Shown: piece after piece, positions 27,841 to 36,022 of the stretch
How the letters are laid out: every line of letters starts with the position of its first letter
Numbering within the stretch: the stretch's first letter is position 1
Assembly (NCBI RefSeq): GCF_029968035.1
Contig: NZ_JASCIQ010000040.1
Span: 17,646 to 81,645, forward strand
DNA: 64,000 bases
Direction: 5' to 3'
Source: Streptomyces cavernicola
GTDB lineage: Bacteria > Actinomycetota > Actinomycetes > Streptomycetales > Streptomycetaceae
The notes under the pieces: model-generated
What the model was told of the DNA's origin: nothing
The model's database searches: none
The model's input: only the letters and a program-made list of their open reading frames with translations
Translations under genes and position numbers: made by a program

Positions 27841-28595
27841 GCCAGACCGTCGACCGGGCGCTGAGCATCCTGCCGCTGCTCGCCGAGGGGCCCGCGGACC
27901 TGGGGCAGGTCGCCGAGCGGCTCGACGTCCACAAGTCGACCGCGCTGCGCCTGCTGCGCACCCTGCACGAGCACGGCCTCGTCTACCGCCAGTCGGACCA
28001 GCGCTACCGCCTGGGCGCCCGGCTCTTCGCCCTCGCCCAGGAGGCGGTGGAGAACCTGGACGTACGCGAGATCGCCCACCCGCACCTCGTCGAGCTGAAC
28101 GAGCAGATCGGGCACACCATCCACCTCGCCGTGTACGAGGAGAACGAGGTCCTCTACATCGACAAGGTGGAGAGCCGCTACCCGGTGCGGATGTACTCCC
28201 GCATCGGCAAGCCCGTCGCGATCACCGTCGCCGCCGTGGCCAAGCTGCTGCTCGCCGACCTGTCCGAGCCGGAGCGGCGCGCGGTCGCCGAGAAGCTCGA
28301 CTACCCCATGTACACGGCCCGTTCCATACCGAACGCCGCGGCCTTCCTGAAGGAGCTCGCGACCGTACGGGAACAGGGCTGGGCCACCGACCTCGGTGGC
28401 CACGAGGAGTCCATCAACTGCATCGGGGCCCCGATCCGCGGTGCGGACGGAAGGGTCGTCGCCGCCATGTCGGTCTCCGCGCCGAACGTCGTCGTCACCG
28501 CTGAGGAACTCCTCACCCTGCTTCCGCAGGTGCGCCGCACCGCGGACGCCATCAGCCGCGAGTACTCGGGCCACACCCCCGGGGGCACCCCCTAG
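27837..28595 (+). CDS. IclR-family transcriptional regulator
   Basis: 252 aa. N-terminal winged helix (TVDRALSILPLLAEGPADLG; ERLDVHKSTALRLLRTLHEH) and C-terminal effector domain with IHLAVYEENEVLYIDKVES and a closing SVSAPNVVVTAEEL. The start overlaps the kinase stop, so it is translationally coupled and probably controls this sugar-acid/D-amino-acid cluster. IclR proteins typically respond to small organic acids such as 2-keto-3-deoxygluconate, which fits the neighbours but is inference. Confidence 0.92.
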   Translation: MSQTVDRALSILPLLAEGPADLGQVAERLDVHKSTALRLLRTLHEHGLVYRQSDQRYRLGARLFALAQEAVENLDVREIAHPHLVELNEQIGHTIHLAVYEENEVLYIDKVESRYPVRMYSRIGKPVAITVAAVAKLLLADLSEPERRAVAEKLDYPMYTARSIPNAAAFLKELATVREQGWATDLGGHEESINCIGAPIRGADGRVVAAMSVSAPNVVVTAEELLTLLPQVRRTADAISREYSGHTPGGTP

Positions 28596-28664
28596 GCCCG
28601 TCGACCCGGACCCGACTCGACCGACCCGCTCGCTGTTCAACACCCCTCAGAAAGTAGGCAGTTC

Positions 28665-29084
28665 ATGTCCGAGAAGCTCGAGAAGACCGCCCTCACCCCG
28701 GCCACCCACACCACCCCGCCGGCGAAGTTCTCGCACGGTGTGAAGAAGGGCAACATCCTTCAGGTCGCCGGCCAGGTCGGCTTCCTGCCCGCGGAGGAGG
28801 GCAAGGCCCCCACCCCGGCCGGCCCGACCCTGCGCGAGCAGACCCTCCAGACCTTCGCCAACGTCAAGGCGATCCTCGAAGAGGGCGGCGCGAGCTGGGA
28901 CGACGTGATGATGATGCGCGTCTACCTCACGGACGTGGACCACTTCGCCGAGATGAACGCCATCTACAACGAGTACTTCGAGGAGCAGGGCCTCAAGGCC
29001 CCCGCCTCCGCGCGTACGACCGTCTACGTCGGCCTCCCCAAGGGCCTCCTCATCGAGATCGACGCCCTGGCCGTCCTCGGCTGA
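28665..29084 (+). CDS. RidA-family (YjgF/YER057c) enamine/imine deaminase
   Basis: 139 aa. Family features: KKGNILQVAGQVGFLP near the N-terminus, LREQTLQTFANVKAILEEGG, and the C-terminal signature SARTTVYVGLPKGLLIEIDA with the substrate-binding Arg. RidA hydrolyses reactive enamines/imines released by PLP dehydratases. Its place beside a PLP-dependent D-amino-acid deaminase makes biochemical sense. Preceded by a 69-base gap after iclR. Confidence 0.9.
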   Translation: MSEKLEKTALTPATHTTPPAKFSHGVKKGNILQVAGQVGFLPAEEGKAPTPAGPTLREQTLQTFANVKAILEEGGASWDDVMMMRVYLTDVDHFAEMNAIYNEYFEEQGLKAPASARTTVYVGLPKGLLIEIDALAVLG

Positions 29085-29118
29085 CATGCCGTTAGACATG
29101 CCGTTAGACATGCCGTTA
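29083..29118. repeat. 12-bp tandem repeat, three copies
   Basis: GACATGCCGTTA three times head to tail, beginning inside the ridA stop codon, followed by a partial copy. Each unit contains ATG and would encode Met-Pro-Leu-Asp, but no convincing ORF follows. Confidence 0.8.
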
Positions 29119-29140
29119 GACCTTCCGCTCCACCCGAGCG

Positions 29141-29176
29141 CGGCACGGCGCACCGCACCCCCGGCGCGCCGTGCCG
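29141..29176 (+). other. hairpin in ridA-gntP intercistronic region
   Basis: CGGCACGGCGC and GCGCCGTGCCG, 11-bp perfect arms with a 14-base loop, 50 bases upstream of the permease start. It may be an mRNA processing or attenuating structure that sets permease level relative to the upstream genes. Confidence 0.6.
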
Positions 29177-29225
29177 TGACCCCCCGCTCTCCCCAATCCC
29201 CCGTTTGGACAATGGAGTTACTCCC

Positions 29226-30710
29226 ATGTTGCCCACGCTGCTCGCCGCCGCCCCGCCCCCCACCGAGCCGCCACCCCACACCGGTGGACTGCTCACCCTG
29301 ATCGACGGCACCGCCGGACTGCTCACCGTCGCCGTCCTCGGCATCGCCCTGCTGCTCTTCCTGATCATCAAGGTCCGGCTGCAGCCCTTCGTCGCCCTGC
29401 TCTCCGTCTCCATCGCCGTGGGACTCGCGGCCGGCCTCTCCGTCACCGAACTCTTCGGCACCGTCCAGAGATCCGACGCCGTCTCGATGATCGAGACCGG
29501 TATGGGCGGCATCCTCGGCCATGTCGCGATCATCATCGGTCTCGGCACGATGCTCGGCGCCATACTCGAAGTGTCCGGCGGCGCCGAGGTGTTGAGCTCC
29601 CGCCTGCTCGGCCTCTTCGGTGAGAAGCGCGCCCCGCTCGCGATGGGCATGACCGGCCTGATCTTCGGCATCCCCGTCTTCTTCGACGTCGGCATCTTCG
29701 TCCTCGCGCCGATCGTCTACGCCGCCGCCAAGCGCTCCGGCAAGTCGATCCTCCTCTACGCGATGCCGCTGCTCGCGGGTCTGTCCATGACCCACGCGTT
29801 CCTGCCGCCGCACCCCGGCCCCGTCGCCGCCGCCGGACTGTTCAAGGTCTCGCTCGGCTGGATCATCATCATGGGCATCGTCTGCGGCATCCCCGCGGTC
29901 CTCGCCGCCTGGGCGTACTCGACCTGGATCGGCAAGAAGATCTTCGTGCCCGTCCCGCACGACATGCTGGAGGCCACCGAGGAGGCCAAGGCCGCCGTCG
30001 CCGCCGAGCGCAAGGAGACCGGCGATGTGAGCAAGGAGAAGCCCGTCGCGCTCTCCACGGTCTTCACCATCATCGGTACGCCGCTGATCCTGATCCTCGC
30101 CGCGACGTTCTCCTCGATCGCGCTCGACCCCTCCACGCTGCGCTCGGTCATCGAGTTCTTCGGCCACCCCTTCGTGGCCCTCACGATCGCGCTGCTGCTC
30201 GCGTACTACCTGCTCGGCATCCGCCGCGGCTGGCACCGCAAGTCCCTGGAGCAGGTCTCCACCGCCTCCCTGAAGCCGGTCGGCAACATCCTGCTCGTCG
30301 TCGGCGCGGGCGGGGTCTTCGGCGCCGTCCTCAAGGGCTCCGGCATCGCGGACGCGCTCGCCGACGCCTTCAACGGCATGGGCCTGCCGGTCATCGTGCT
30401 CGCGTACCTGATCTCCGTGGTGCTGCGCGTCGCGCAGGGTTCGGCGACCGTCGCGATCGTCGCCACCGCCGGCATCGTCGTCCCGCTGGTCGAGGGCGGT
30501 GGCCACTCGCAGGCCTTCCTCGCCCTGGTCATCATGGCCATCTCGGCCGGCTCGATCTTCGCCTCGCACGTCAACGACGGCGGCTTCTGGATCGTCTCCA
30601 AGTACTTCGGCATCTCCGAGCGGGACACGTTGAAGTCCTGGACGGTCCTCGAATCGGTGCTGTCCGTCGCCGGTTTCGCGGTGGCCGCGCTGCTGAGTCT
30701 GTTCTTCTAG
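29226..30710 (+). CDS. GntP-family gluconate/sugar-acid permease
   Basis: 494 aa, about twelve membrane helices. Family features: ETGMGGILGHVAIIIGLGTMLG, PLAMGMTGLIFGIPVFFDVGI, MTHAFLPPHPGPVAAA and GSIFASHVNDGGFWIVSKYFGIS, all typical of GntP/GntT H+ symporters. I chose ATG 29226 with GGAG eight bases upstream; an in-frame ATG at 29205 lacks a site. Substrate is probably gluconate or an aldonate; some relatives take D-serine, which is also possible given the neighbouring D-amino-acid enzymes. Confidence 0.92.
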   Translation: MLPTLLAAAPPPTEPPPHTGGLLTLIDGTAGLLTVAVLGIALLLFLIIKVRLQPFVALLSVSIAVGLAAGLSVTELFGTVQRSDAVSMIETGMGGILGHVAIIIGLGTMLGAILEVSGGAEVLSSRLLGLFGEKRAPLAMGMTGLIFGIPVFFDVGIFVLAPIVYAAAKRSGKSILLYAMPLLAGLSMTHAFLPPHPGPVAAAGLFKVSLGWIIIMGIVCGIPAVLAAWAYSTWIGKKIFVPVPHDMLEATEEAKAAVAAERKETGDVSKEKPVALSTVFTIIGTPLILILAATFSSIALDPSTLRSVIEFFGHPFVALTIALLLAYYLLGIRRGWHRKSLEQVSTASLKPVGNILLVVGAGGVFGAVLKGSGIADALADAFNGMGLPVIVLAYLISVVLRVAQGSATVAIVATAGIVVPLVEGGGHSQAFLALVIMAISAGSIFASHVNDGGFWIVSKYFGISERDTLKSWTVLESVLSVAGFAVAALLSLFF

Positions 30711-30728
30711 CCGGGCTCCCACGCACGA

Positions 30729-30768
30729 CAAGCGCCGGACGGGCTGAATCCAGCCCGTCCGGCGCTTG
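30729..30768. terminator. perfect 18-bp-arm terminator
   Basis: Arms 30729-30746 and 30751-30768 with a 4-base loop. Its inner half (CAGCCCGTCCGGCGCTTG) resembles the core module of the MITE-like elements, hinting at a shared origin. Confidence 0.85.
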
Positions 30769-30783
30769 CTTAGAATCGGGGCC

Positions 30784-31134
30784 ATGTCCTTCGGCCCGCC
30801 CCCGCCCGCCTACCCTCCGCAGCCCCCGCCCCAGGGGCCGCCCCAGGGCCCGGACTTCCTGGCCAGCGACCGGGGCCGGGCCGTCGTCGTGGACGCGGCC
30901 GGGGTCTGCTTCGAGAACTACGGGCACACCGCCGAGTTCGGCTGGGCCGAGATCGGCAACGTCCACTTCACCGGCCAGGGCACCTGCCTGCGCGTCGGCG
31001 TGACGCACGCGAGCGGGGCCTTCGTCGAGTGCATGGTGGAGGCCAAGGCGCCGGAGCGGCTGCAGCAGTGGTTCGCCGAGCTCGCCCCGGTCCTCGGGTA
31101 CTACCTCAACGGCCGTGCGGGGCACGGGGGTTGA
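30784..31134 (+). CDS. small hypothetical protein with Pro-rich N-terminus
   Basis: 116 aa from ATG 30784 (GGGG upstream). Residues 1-25 are Pro/Gln-rich (FGPPPPAYPPQPPPQGPPQG). The rest is a compact beta/alpha domain (RAVVVDAAGVCFENYGHTAE, FGWAEIGNVHFTGQG) similar in flavour to small PH-like domains. No membrane helix or signal. The gene's stop is two bases from the stop of the convergent carboxypeptidase, so no terminator lies between. Confidence 0.65.
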   Translation: MSFGPPPPAYPPQPPPQGPPQGPDFLASDRGRAVVVDAAGVCFENYGHTAEFGWAEIGNVHFTGQGTCLRVGVTHASGAFVECMVEAKAPERLQQWFAELAPVLGYYLNGRAGHGG

Positions 31135-31135
31135 G

Positions 31136-32473
31136 TCACTTGCAGTACTCCTCCTCCTTGCCGATGGAGCGGTACATGCAGTCGGCGTTCTCCAGGAGTT
31201 GCAGCACCGCGTCCTTGTTGCGGCTGGTCTCCTTCTCGATCACCTCGTCGGGCGGGTAGAAGCCGCCGCCGCCCTGCGAGGACGGGTACATCTCGAAGGT
31301 GTACGCGAAGATCTTCTGGTCGCCCCACAGCCAGTCGTCGATCGAGCCGTCCGTGACGTACAGATCGCTGGACTGCTGCGGCGTGTAGCCGTTGGACTCG
31401 GCCATCTTCTCGCCGATCGCCGCGTGCGCGTCCCGGTCGTCCTGGGTCAGGCCCTCGGCGGTGTCGTCGGTGGTCCAGCCGTACGGCCAGAGCACCAGCT
31501 CGCTGTACGTGTGGAAGTCGATGGCCGCCTTGATCTGCTGCTTCCCGTCGACCACCCGGCCGCGCACGAAGTCCGCGACGACCTTCGTCTCGGGCGCCGA
31601 CTCGGCCTCGGCCCCGCGGTACGTCTCCGATCCCGGCTCGTCCGACGAGCCGCCGCAGCAGCCCCACTTGTACGCCCAGTTGCGGTTGAGGTCGGTGCCG
31701 GTGGCCGCGCCCTCGTTGGGCTGCCGGTTGAGGCGCCAGCTCTGGTACTCGCCGGTCTTGATGTCGTACTCGCCGCCGTCCGGGTTCACGTCCGGGACGA
31801 TCCACACCTCGCGCTCGTCCAGCATCTTCGTGACCCGGTCGTCGGAGCCGTACCCGTCGCCGAAGGTCTTGACGAGATACAGCGCCATCTCGACGGTCAG
31901 GTGCTCGCGCGCGTGCTGATGGTGCGTGAACAGGACCTCGGGCTCGGCCTCGTCCTCGCCGACCTTGTCGCTCAGCTTCACCGCGATGATGTCCCGGCCC
32001 TCGTGGGACTTGCCGATGACCTTCTTGCTGATCAGGTCCGGGTGGGCCTTGATCTGCTCGTCGATCGCCGCGTTCATCTCGTCGTACGTGTGGTACTTCG
32101 CGTCCTCGGCCGGGAAGTCCCTCGGCTCGGCCGCCTTGCCGCCGAGCCGCTTCGGCGGACCTGCGAGGGCCTTCAGCTTGTGGCCCTGGGTGCGCAGGAG
32201 TTCGGCCTGCGCGGCGGTGGCCGAGACGACCACGGAGTGGTCCCGGGCCTCGTCGACGGAGACGCCGGACGAGGCGATCTTCGTGCGGTCGGCGGCCGTC
32301 GACGGGCCGTGGATCTCGTACTGCCTGATCTTCTGGTCGTCGGCCGACGCGGCGGCCTTCGGCTGCGGATCGGCGTCGGGCGGGGCGGCGTTGGCGGTCA
32401 GCGGGGCGGCGATCGCCACCGCTATCAGCGCCGCCATGGCGGCGCCGCGTTTGCTGCGTACGCGTAGACGCAT
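31136..32473 (-). CDS. secreted M14 zinc carboxypeptidase
   Basis: 445 aa with an Arg-rich signal peptide (RSKRGAAMAALIAVAIAAPL, cleavage near ANA-A). M14 zinc ligands HxxE are in HHQHAREHLTVEMAL and the third His in AAIDFHTYSELVLWPYGW. The substrate-binding DLNRNW and the catalytic Glu in FAYTFEMYPSS are present. The N-terminal 80 residues after the signal form a pro/inhibitor-like region. GCCGGSSDEPGSETYRG is the Cys-containing loop usual in actinobacterial M14 enzymes. It degrades peptides outside the cell. Confidence 0.92.
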   Translation of the reverse strand: MRLRVRSKRGAAMAALIAVAIAAPLTANAAPPDADPQPKAAASADDQKIRQYEIHGPSTAADRTKIASSGVSVDEARDHSVVVSATAAQAELLRTQGHKLKALAGPPKRLGGKAAEPRDFPAEDAKYHTYDEMNAAIDEQIKAHPDLISKKVIGKSHEGRDIIAVKLSDKVGEDEAEPEVLFTHHQHAREHLTVEMALYLVKTFGDGYGSDDRVTKMLDEREVWIVPDVNPDGGEYDIKTGEYQSWRLNRQPNEGAATGTDLNRNWAYKWGCCGGSSDEPGSETYRGAEAESAPETKVVADFVRGRVVDGKQQIKAAIDFHTYSELVLWPYGWTTDDTAEGLTQDDRDAHAAIGEKMAESNGYTPQQSSDLYVTDGSIDDWLWGDQKIFAYTFEMYPSSQGGGGFYPPDEVIEKETSRNKDAVLQLLENADCMYRSIGKEEEYCK

Positions 32474-32711
32474 GAGCTCTCCTGAAATGTGGGGGGTAGA
32501 GCCTGAGTTGGTCTGCTCGCTCTTCCGGGTCCTGCTTGGGGGGTGGTGCTCAGCGGCTCATCGTGGGCCCCTGGCATGGACTGGTCAAGAGGGGTCGGGC
32601 GCGGTCAAGGGGGGCCTCGGTGAAAACCCTTGTGCGAACAGCGGGTTCGCGCTTTGGTGACCACGATCACTGACGTACTCGGGGACGAGCCCCGGACGAC
32701 GGGGAGGCGCC

Positions 32712-34013
32712 ATGGCGGACACCACCGGCAACACCACAAGCAGAGCGGGGGCCATCTCGCAGCCACGCAAGTCGAGTTGGAGGTACATCGGACCTGGCAT
32801 CGTCGTCGCCGCGACCGGCGTCGGCGCCGGTGACCTGGTGGCCACGCTGATCGCGGGCAGCAAGTTCGGATACACCCTGCTGTGGGCCGCCGTGATCGGC
32901 TGCCTCGTGAAGATCTCCCTCGCGGAGGCGGCCGGCCGCTGGCATCTCGCCACCGGCCGCACCCTCTTCGACGGCTGGCAGAGCCTCGGCCGCTGGACGA
33001 CGGGATACTTCGCGATCTACGTCGTCATCTGGGGCTTCGTCTACGGCGCCACGGCGATGTCGTCCTCGGCCCTGCCGCTCGTCGCGCTCTTCCCCGAGGG
33101 GCCCGACCTCAAGGTGTGGGCCATCGGAATGGGCCTGGTCGGCCTCGTCTTCGTCTGGTTCAACAAGTACGCCGTCTTCGAGAAGGCCATGACGGTCCTG
33201 ATCGGCGTCATGTTCGTGGTCGTCGTCTACGTCGCGATCCGCGTCACGCCCAACCTCGGCGAGGCCTTCGTGGGCCTGGTGCCGGTCCTCCCGGACGGGT
33301 CGCTGCTCTACACCCTCGGCCTGATCGGCGGCGTCGGCGGCACCATCACGATGGCGGCGTACGGGTACTGGGTGAACGCCAAGGGCTGGACCGACACCGG
33401 CTGGATGAAGGTGATGCGGCTCGACAACCGGGTCGCGTACGTCACCACCGGCATCTTCGTCGTCGCCATGCTGATCGTCGGCGCCGAGCTCCTGCACACC
33501 TCCGGACTCGCCCTCACCCAGGGCGACAAGGGCCTCGTCGACCTGGGCGTGATCCTGGAGGACCGGTACGGGGCCGTCACGGCCAAGCTGTTCCTGATCG
33601 GCTTCTTCGCCACGTCGTTCTCGTCCCTGATCGGCGTCTGGCACGGCGTGAGCCTGATGTTCGCCGACTTCGTGGGACGGCTGCGGGGCGGGTCCGGCAC
33701 GGGTGCGGTGGCCGAGGTGGCGACGGGGGAGAGGGAGCGGTCGGGGGCGTTCCGCGGGTACCTGCTGTGGCTGACGTTCCCGCCGATGGCGCTGCTCTGG
33801 CTGGACCAGCCGTTCGGGCTCGTGATCGCGTACGGGGTGCTCGGGGCGTTCTTCATGCCGTTCCTCGCCCTGACCCTGATCTGGCTCCTCAACTCCTCGC
33901 GGACTCCTGCGGAGTGGCGGAACGGGTGGGTCAGCAACGGGATGTTGGGGGCGGCGGGGTTGTTGTTCATTGTCCTTTGCGTACAGCAGGTCCGAGAGCT
34001 CCCCTGGTCGTAA
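32712..34013 (+). CDS. Nramp-superfamily membrane transporter with altered metal site
   Basis: 433 aa, about eleven membrane helices. The family fold is visible at IGPGIVVAATGVGAGDLVAT and the following SKFGYTLLWAAVIGCLVKI. The canonical TM1 DPGN is here GAGD, and the TM6 MPH motif is absent (GGTITMAAYGYW), so the usual Mn/Fe-coordinating residues are missing. The assignment to the superfamily is firm; transport of manganese is doubtful, and magnesium, another cation, or a solute is possible. ATG 32712 with GGGGAGG upstream. Confidence 0.85.
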   Translation: MADTTGNTTSRAGAISQPRKSSWRYIGPGIVVAATGVGAGDLVATLIAGSKFGYTLLWAAVIGCLVKISLAEAAGRWHLATGRTLFDGWQSLGRWTTGYFAIYVVIWGFVYGATAMSSSALPLVALFPEGPDLKVWAIGMGLVGLVFVWFNKYAVFEKAMTVLIGVMFVVVVYVAIRVTPNLGEAFVGLVPVLPDGSLLYTLGLIGGVGGTITMAAYGYWVNAKGWTDTGWMKVMRLDNRVAYVTTGIFVVAMLIVGAELLHTSGLALTQGDKGLVDLGVILEDRYGAVTAKLFLIGFFATSFSSLIGVWHGVSLMFADFVGRLRGGSGTGAVAEVATGERERSGAFRGYLLWLTFPPMALLWLDQPFGLVIAYGVLGAFFMPFLALTLIWLLNSSRTPAEWRNGWVSNGMLGAAGLLFIVLCVQQVRELPWS

Positions 34014-34080
34014 CGGGGGGCACGCCCCCCGTCCCCCTGCGTCGGGGCTCCGCCCCGGCCCTTCTCCAGGGGCGGCCCCC

Positions 34081-34159
34081 GGCCCGTGCATCGGGGCTCC
34101 GCCCCCGGGCCGTGCGTTGGGGCTCCGCCCCTGGGCCGTGCGTTGGGGCTCCGCCCCTG
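34081..34159. repeat. 26-27-bp tandem repeat
   Basis: Three head-to-tail units of GGCCGTGCGTTGGGGCTCCG-type (34081-34107, 34108-34133, 34134-34159); the last two are identical. It lies in the 721-base gap after the Nramp-like gene. The surrounding 34014-34233 is a run of GGGGCTCCGCCCC-like palindromes with no gene. Confidence 0.8.
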
Positions 34160-34233
34160 GGCCCTTCCCCGGGGCTGTCGCCCCTGGGGCCCGCTTTGGG
34201 GGTCCGCCCCCGGGTGGGTGAGGGGCTGGTTTG

Positions 34234-34726
34234 ATCCCCTCCCCGCCCCTTCCCGGCTGTGTCACTTTGCGGCTGCCGCCGCGTGGCCTGCGGACAGCTA
34301 CGGGGGCTGCGCCCCGGATTCCGGTCGTTGTTCGGGTGCCTGCTTCGTCGTGGCCGGTCGCGCAGTTCCCCGCGCCCCTGTCAGGGGCTTAGCCCCCAGC
34401 CCTTGGTTGTTGTTCGGGTGCCTGCTTCGTCGTGGCCGGTCGCGCAGTTCCCCGCGCCTCTGTCAGGGGCTTAGCCCCCAGCCCTTGGTTGTTGTTCGGG
34501 TGCCTGCGTCGTTGTGGCCGGTCGCGCAGTTCCCCGCGCCCCTATTGGGGCACTCACCCCGCCTCGCCGCGCCAAATCCAGCCCCCACCCCGCAAAATTC
34601 AGCCCCTCCGGGGTTTGAGATGGGGGTCCCCCCTGCTCGAGCGAAGCCGAGAGCTTGGGGGAGGGGGTTCGGGGGCTGGCCCCCGAGGCCCGGCGGCGGT
34701 CTTTCGGGAAGGGGCGGGGTGGGGGA
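34234..34726. repeat. MITE-like element copy 5, expanded
   Basis: Left end 34234-34255 and right end 34703-34726 (TTCGGGAAGGGGCGGGGTGG). At 493 bp it is twice the type-copy length because the GGTCGCGCAGTTCCCCGCGC module is tandemly amplified inside. It lies between convergent genes, ending eight bases from the chitinase stop. Confidence 0.85.
34328..34553. repeat. 82-bp direct repeat, nearly three copies
   Basis: Units begin at 34328, 34410 and 34492 (each TTGTTCGGGTGCCTGC), an exact 82-base period, and differ at only a few bases. Confidence 0.85.
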
Positions 34727-34734
34727 GAAGACAG

Positions 34735-35790
34735 CTACGGGAGGGCGTGGACGTGGGGGCCCACCGTGGTTGACCAGGAACTGCCGGACGCCGCGTCCCA
34801 GTTCGTGGACCATGTCATCGCGCCCCGGATGTCCGGGTACGTCTTCGACGGCTTGAACGAGCCGCAACTCGTGCCCTTGGCGAGGCAGTCGAGGGCCGCG
34901 TTGACCACGGACGGGTCGACATACCCCCCGCCCGCAGCCTTCGCGGAAGCCGGCGTGCCGAGGCCGACCTGGGACGGGGCGAGGCCGTTCTCCAGCTGGA
35001 TGCAGGCGAGGCCCGTCAGGAAGTCCACCGTGCCCTGCGAGTAGACCTTGCCGTCGCAGCCCAGCATCGAACCGCTGTTGTAGTACTGCATGTTGACGAC
35101 GGTCAGGATGTCCTTGATGGCGAGGGCCGTCTTGAAGTACTCGTTCTGCGGCGACTGCATGTCGATCGTCTGAGGCGCCATCGTGATGACGAGGCCGGGT
35201 GCTTTTGCGGCCAGGGACTTCAACGCCTGGGACATATAGGTCGAGTTGAGGCCGTTCTCCAGGTCGATGTCGACCCCGTCGAAGCCGTACTCCTGCATCT
35301 GCGCGTACACCGAATCCGCGAACGCCGCCGCCGACGCCGCGTCGTTGACCGCGACCGTGCCCTTCTCGCCGCCGACGGACAGGATCACGGACTTGCCCGC
35401 GGCCTGCTTCGCCTTGATGTCGGCCTTGAAGGCGTCGACCGTGTAGCCGCCGAGCCCGGCCGAGTCGAGGTTGAACTTCACCTCGCCGGGAGTGCCCGTG
35501 GCGTCCGCGAAGGCGACGGCGATGATGTCGTACTCGTCCTGGACGTCGGCCAACTTCTGCACGGTCGCGCCGTTGTTGAAGTTCTGCCAGTACCCGGTCA
35601 CGGCGTGCTTCGGTACGGCCTCGGCGCCGACGGCGACCTGGAAGCCCGCCTCGTCGACGCCCGCGGCGCCGGCCTGCGTGGCCGTACCGGCGAGAGCGAG
35701 CGCGCCCGCGGCGAACGCCGCGACGGTCGCGCCGAGACACCTGTTCCTGACCTTGTGCGTGGAGCGCGTGGAGTGTGTGAAGCGGTGCAC
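34735..35790 (-). CDS. secreted GH18 chitinase
   Basis: 351 aa from GTG 35790 (AGGAGG five bases upstream). Signal peptide about 1-43 (RCLGATVAAFAAGALALAG). The GH18 barrel has GYWQNFNNGA near its start, SVGGEKG (SxGG) and the catalytic DxxDxDxE as FDGVDIDLEN with Glu178 the acid/base. MAPQTIDMQ and MTWSTNWD match later barrel strands. No chitin-binding domain is present. It hydrolyses chitin or chito-oligomers outside the cell. A DasR-type site lies 83 bases upstream, so induction by N-acetylglucosamine metabolites is likely. Confidence 0.92.
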   Translation of the reverse strand: MHRFTHSTRSTHKVRNRCLGATVAAFAAGALALAGTATQAGAAGVDEAGFQVAVGAEAVPKHAVTGYWQNFNNGATVQKLADVQDEYDIIAVAFADATGTPGEVKFNLDSAGLGGYTVDAFKADIKAKQAAGKSVILSVGGEKGTVAVNDAASAAAFADSVYAQMQEYGFDGVDIDLENGLNSTYMSQALKSLAAKAPGLVITMAPQTIDMQSPQNEYFKTALAIKDILTVVNMQYYNSGSMLGCDGKVYSQGTVDFLTGLACIQLENGLAPSQVGLGTPASAKAAGGGYVDPSVVNAALDCLAKGTSCGSFKPSKTYPDIRGAMTWSTNWDAASGSSWSTTVGPHVHALP

Positions 35791-35872
35791 TGCTGCCTCC
35801 TGTGGGGGATGTATGGGGGAGTTCAGGAGCCGTGCTGGGGCGGTGGCCACCGCTGGTGCTGCCCGTACAAGC

Positions 35873-35884
35873 TGGTCTAGGCCA
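35873..35884. promoter_or_regulatory. DasR-responsive element (dre)-like site
   Basis: TGGTCTAGGCCA differs from the perfect dre palindrome TGGTCTAGACCA at one base. On the minus strand a TTGACA (complement at 35893-35898) just upstream could be the chitinase -35 box, so the site would overlap the promoter. Three GTCCGGGCCAA-like direct repeats follow to 35938. Confidence 0.65.
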
Positions 35885-36022
35885 ATGCGCTTGTCAAGGT
35901 CTGGGCCAAGGTCCGGGCCAACGTCCGGGCCAAGGGAAGTCCCCGTGCGGAGTGTTGAGCCGCCTCCGCGCTGGATATGGTGCAGAGGCGGGCGATTGGC
36001 CGCATCTGCCGAAGGGAACGGG

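Noticed and set aside
34014..34734. Plus-strand ORFs through the repeat zone after the Nramp-like gene
   Set aside because: They translate repeat modules in several frames (for example GRSRSSPRPCQG repeated) and have no start signals.
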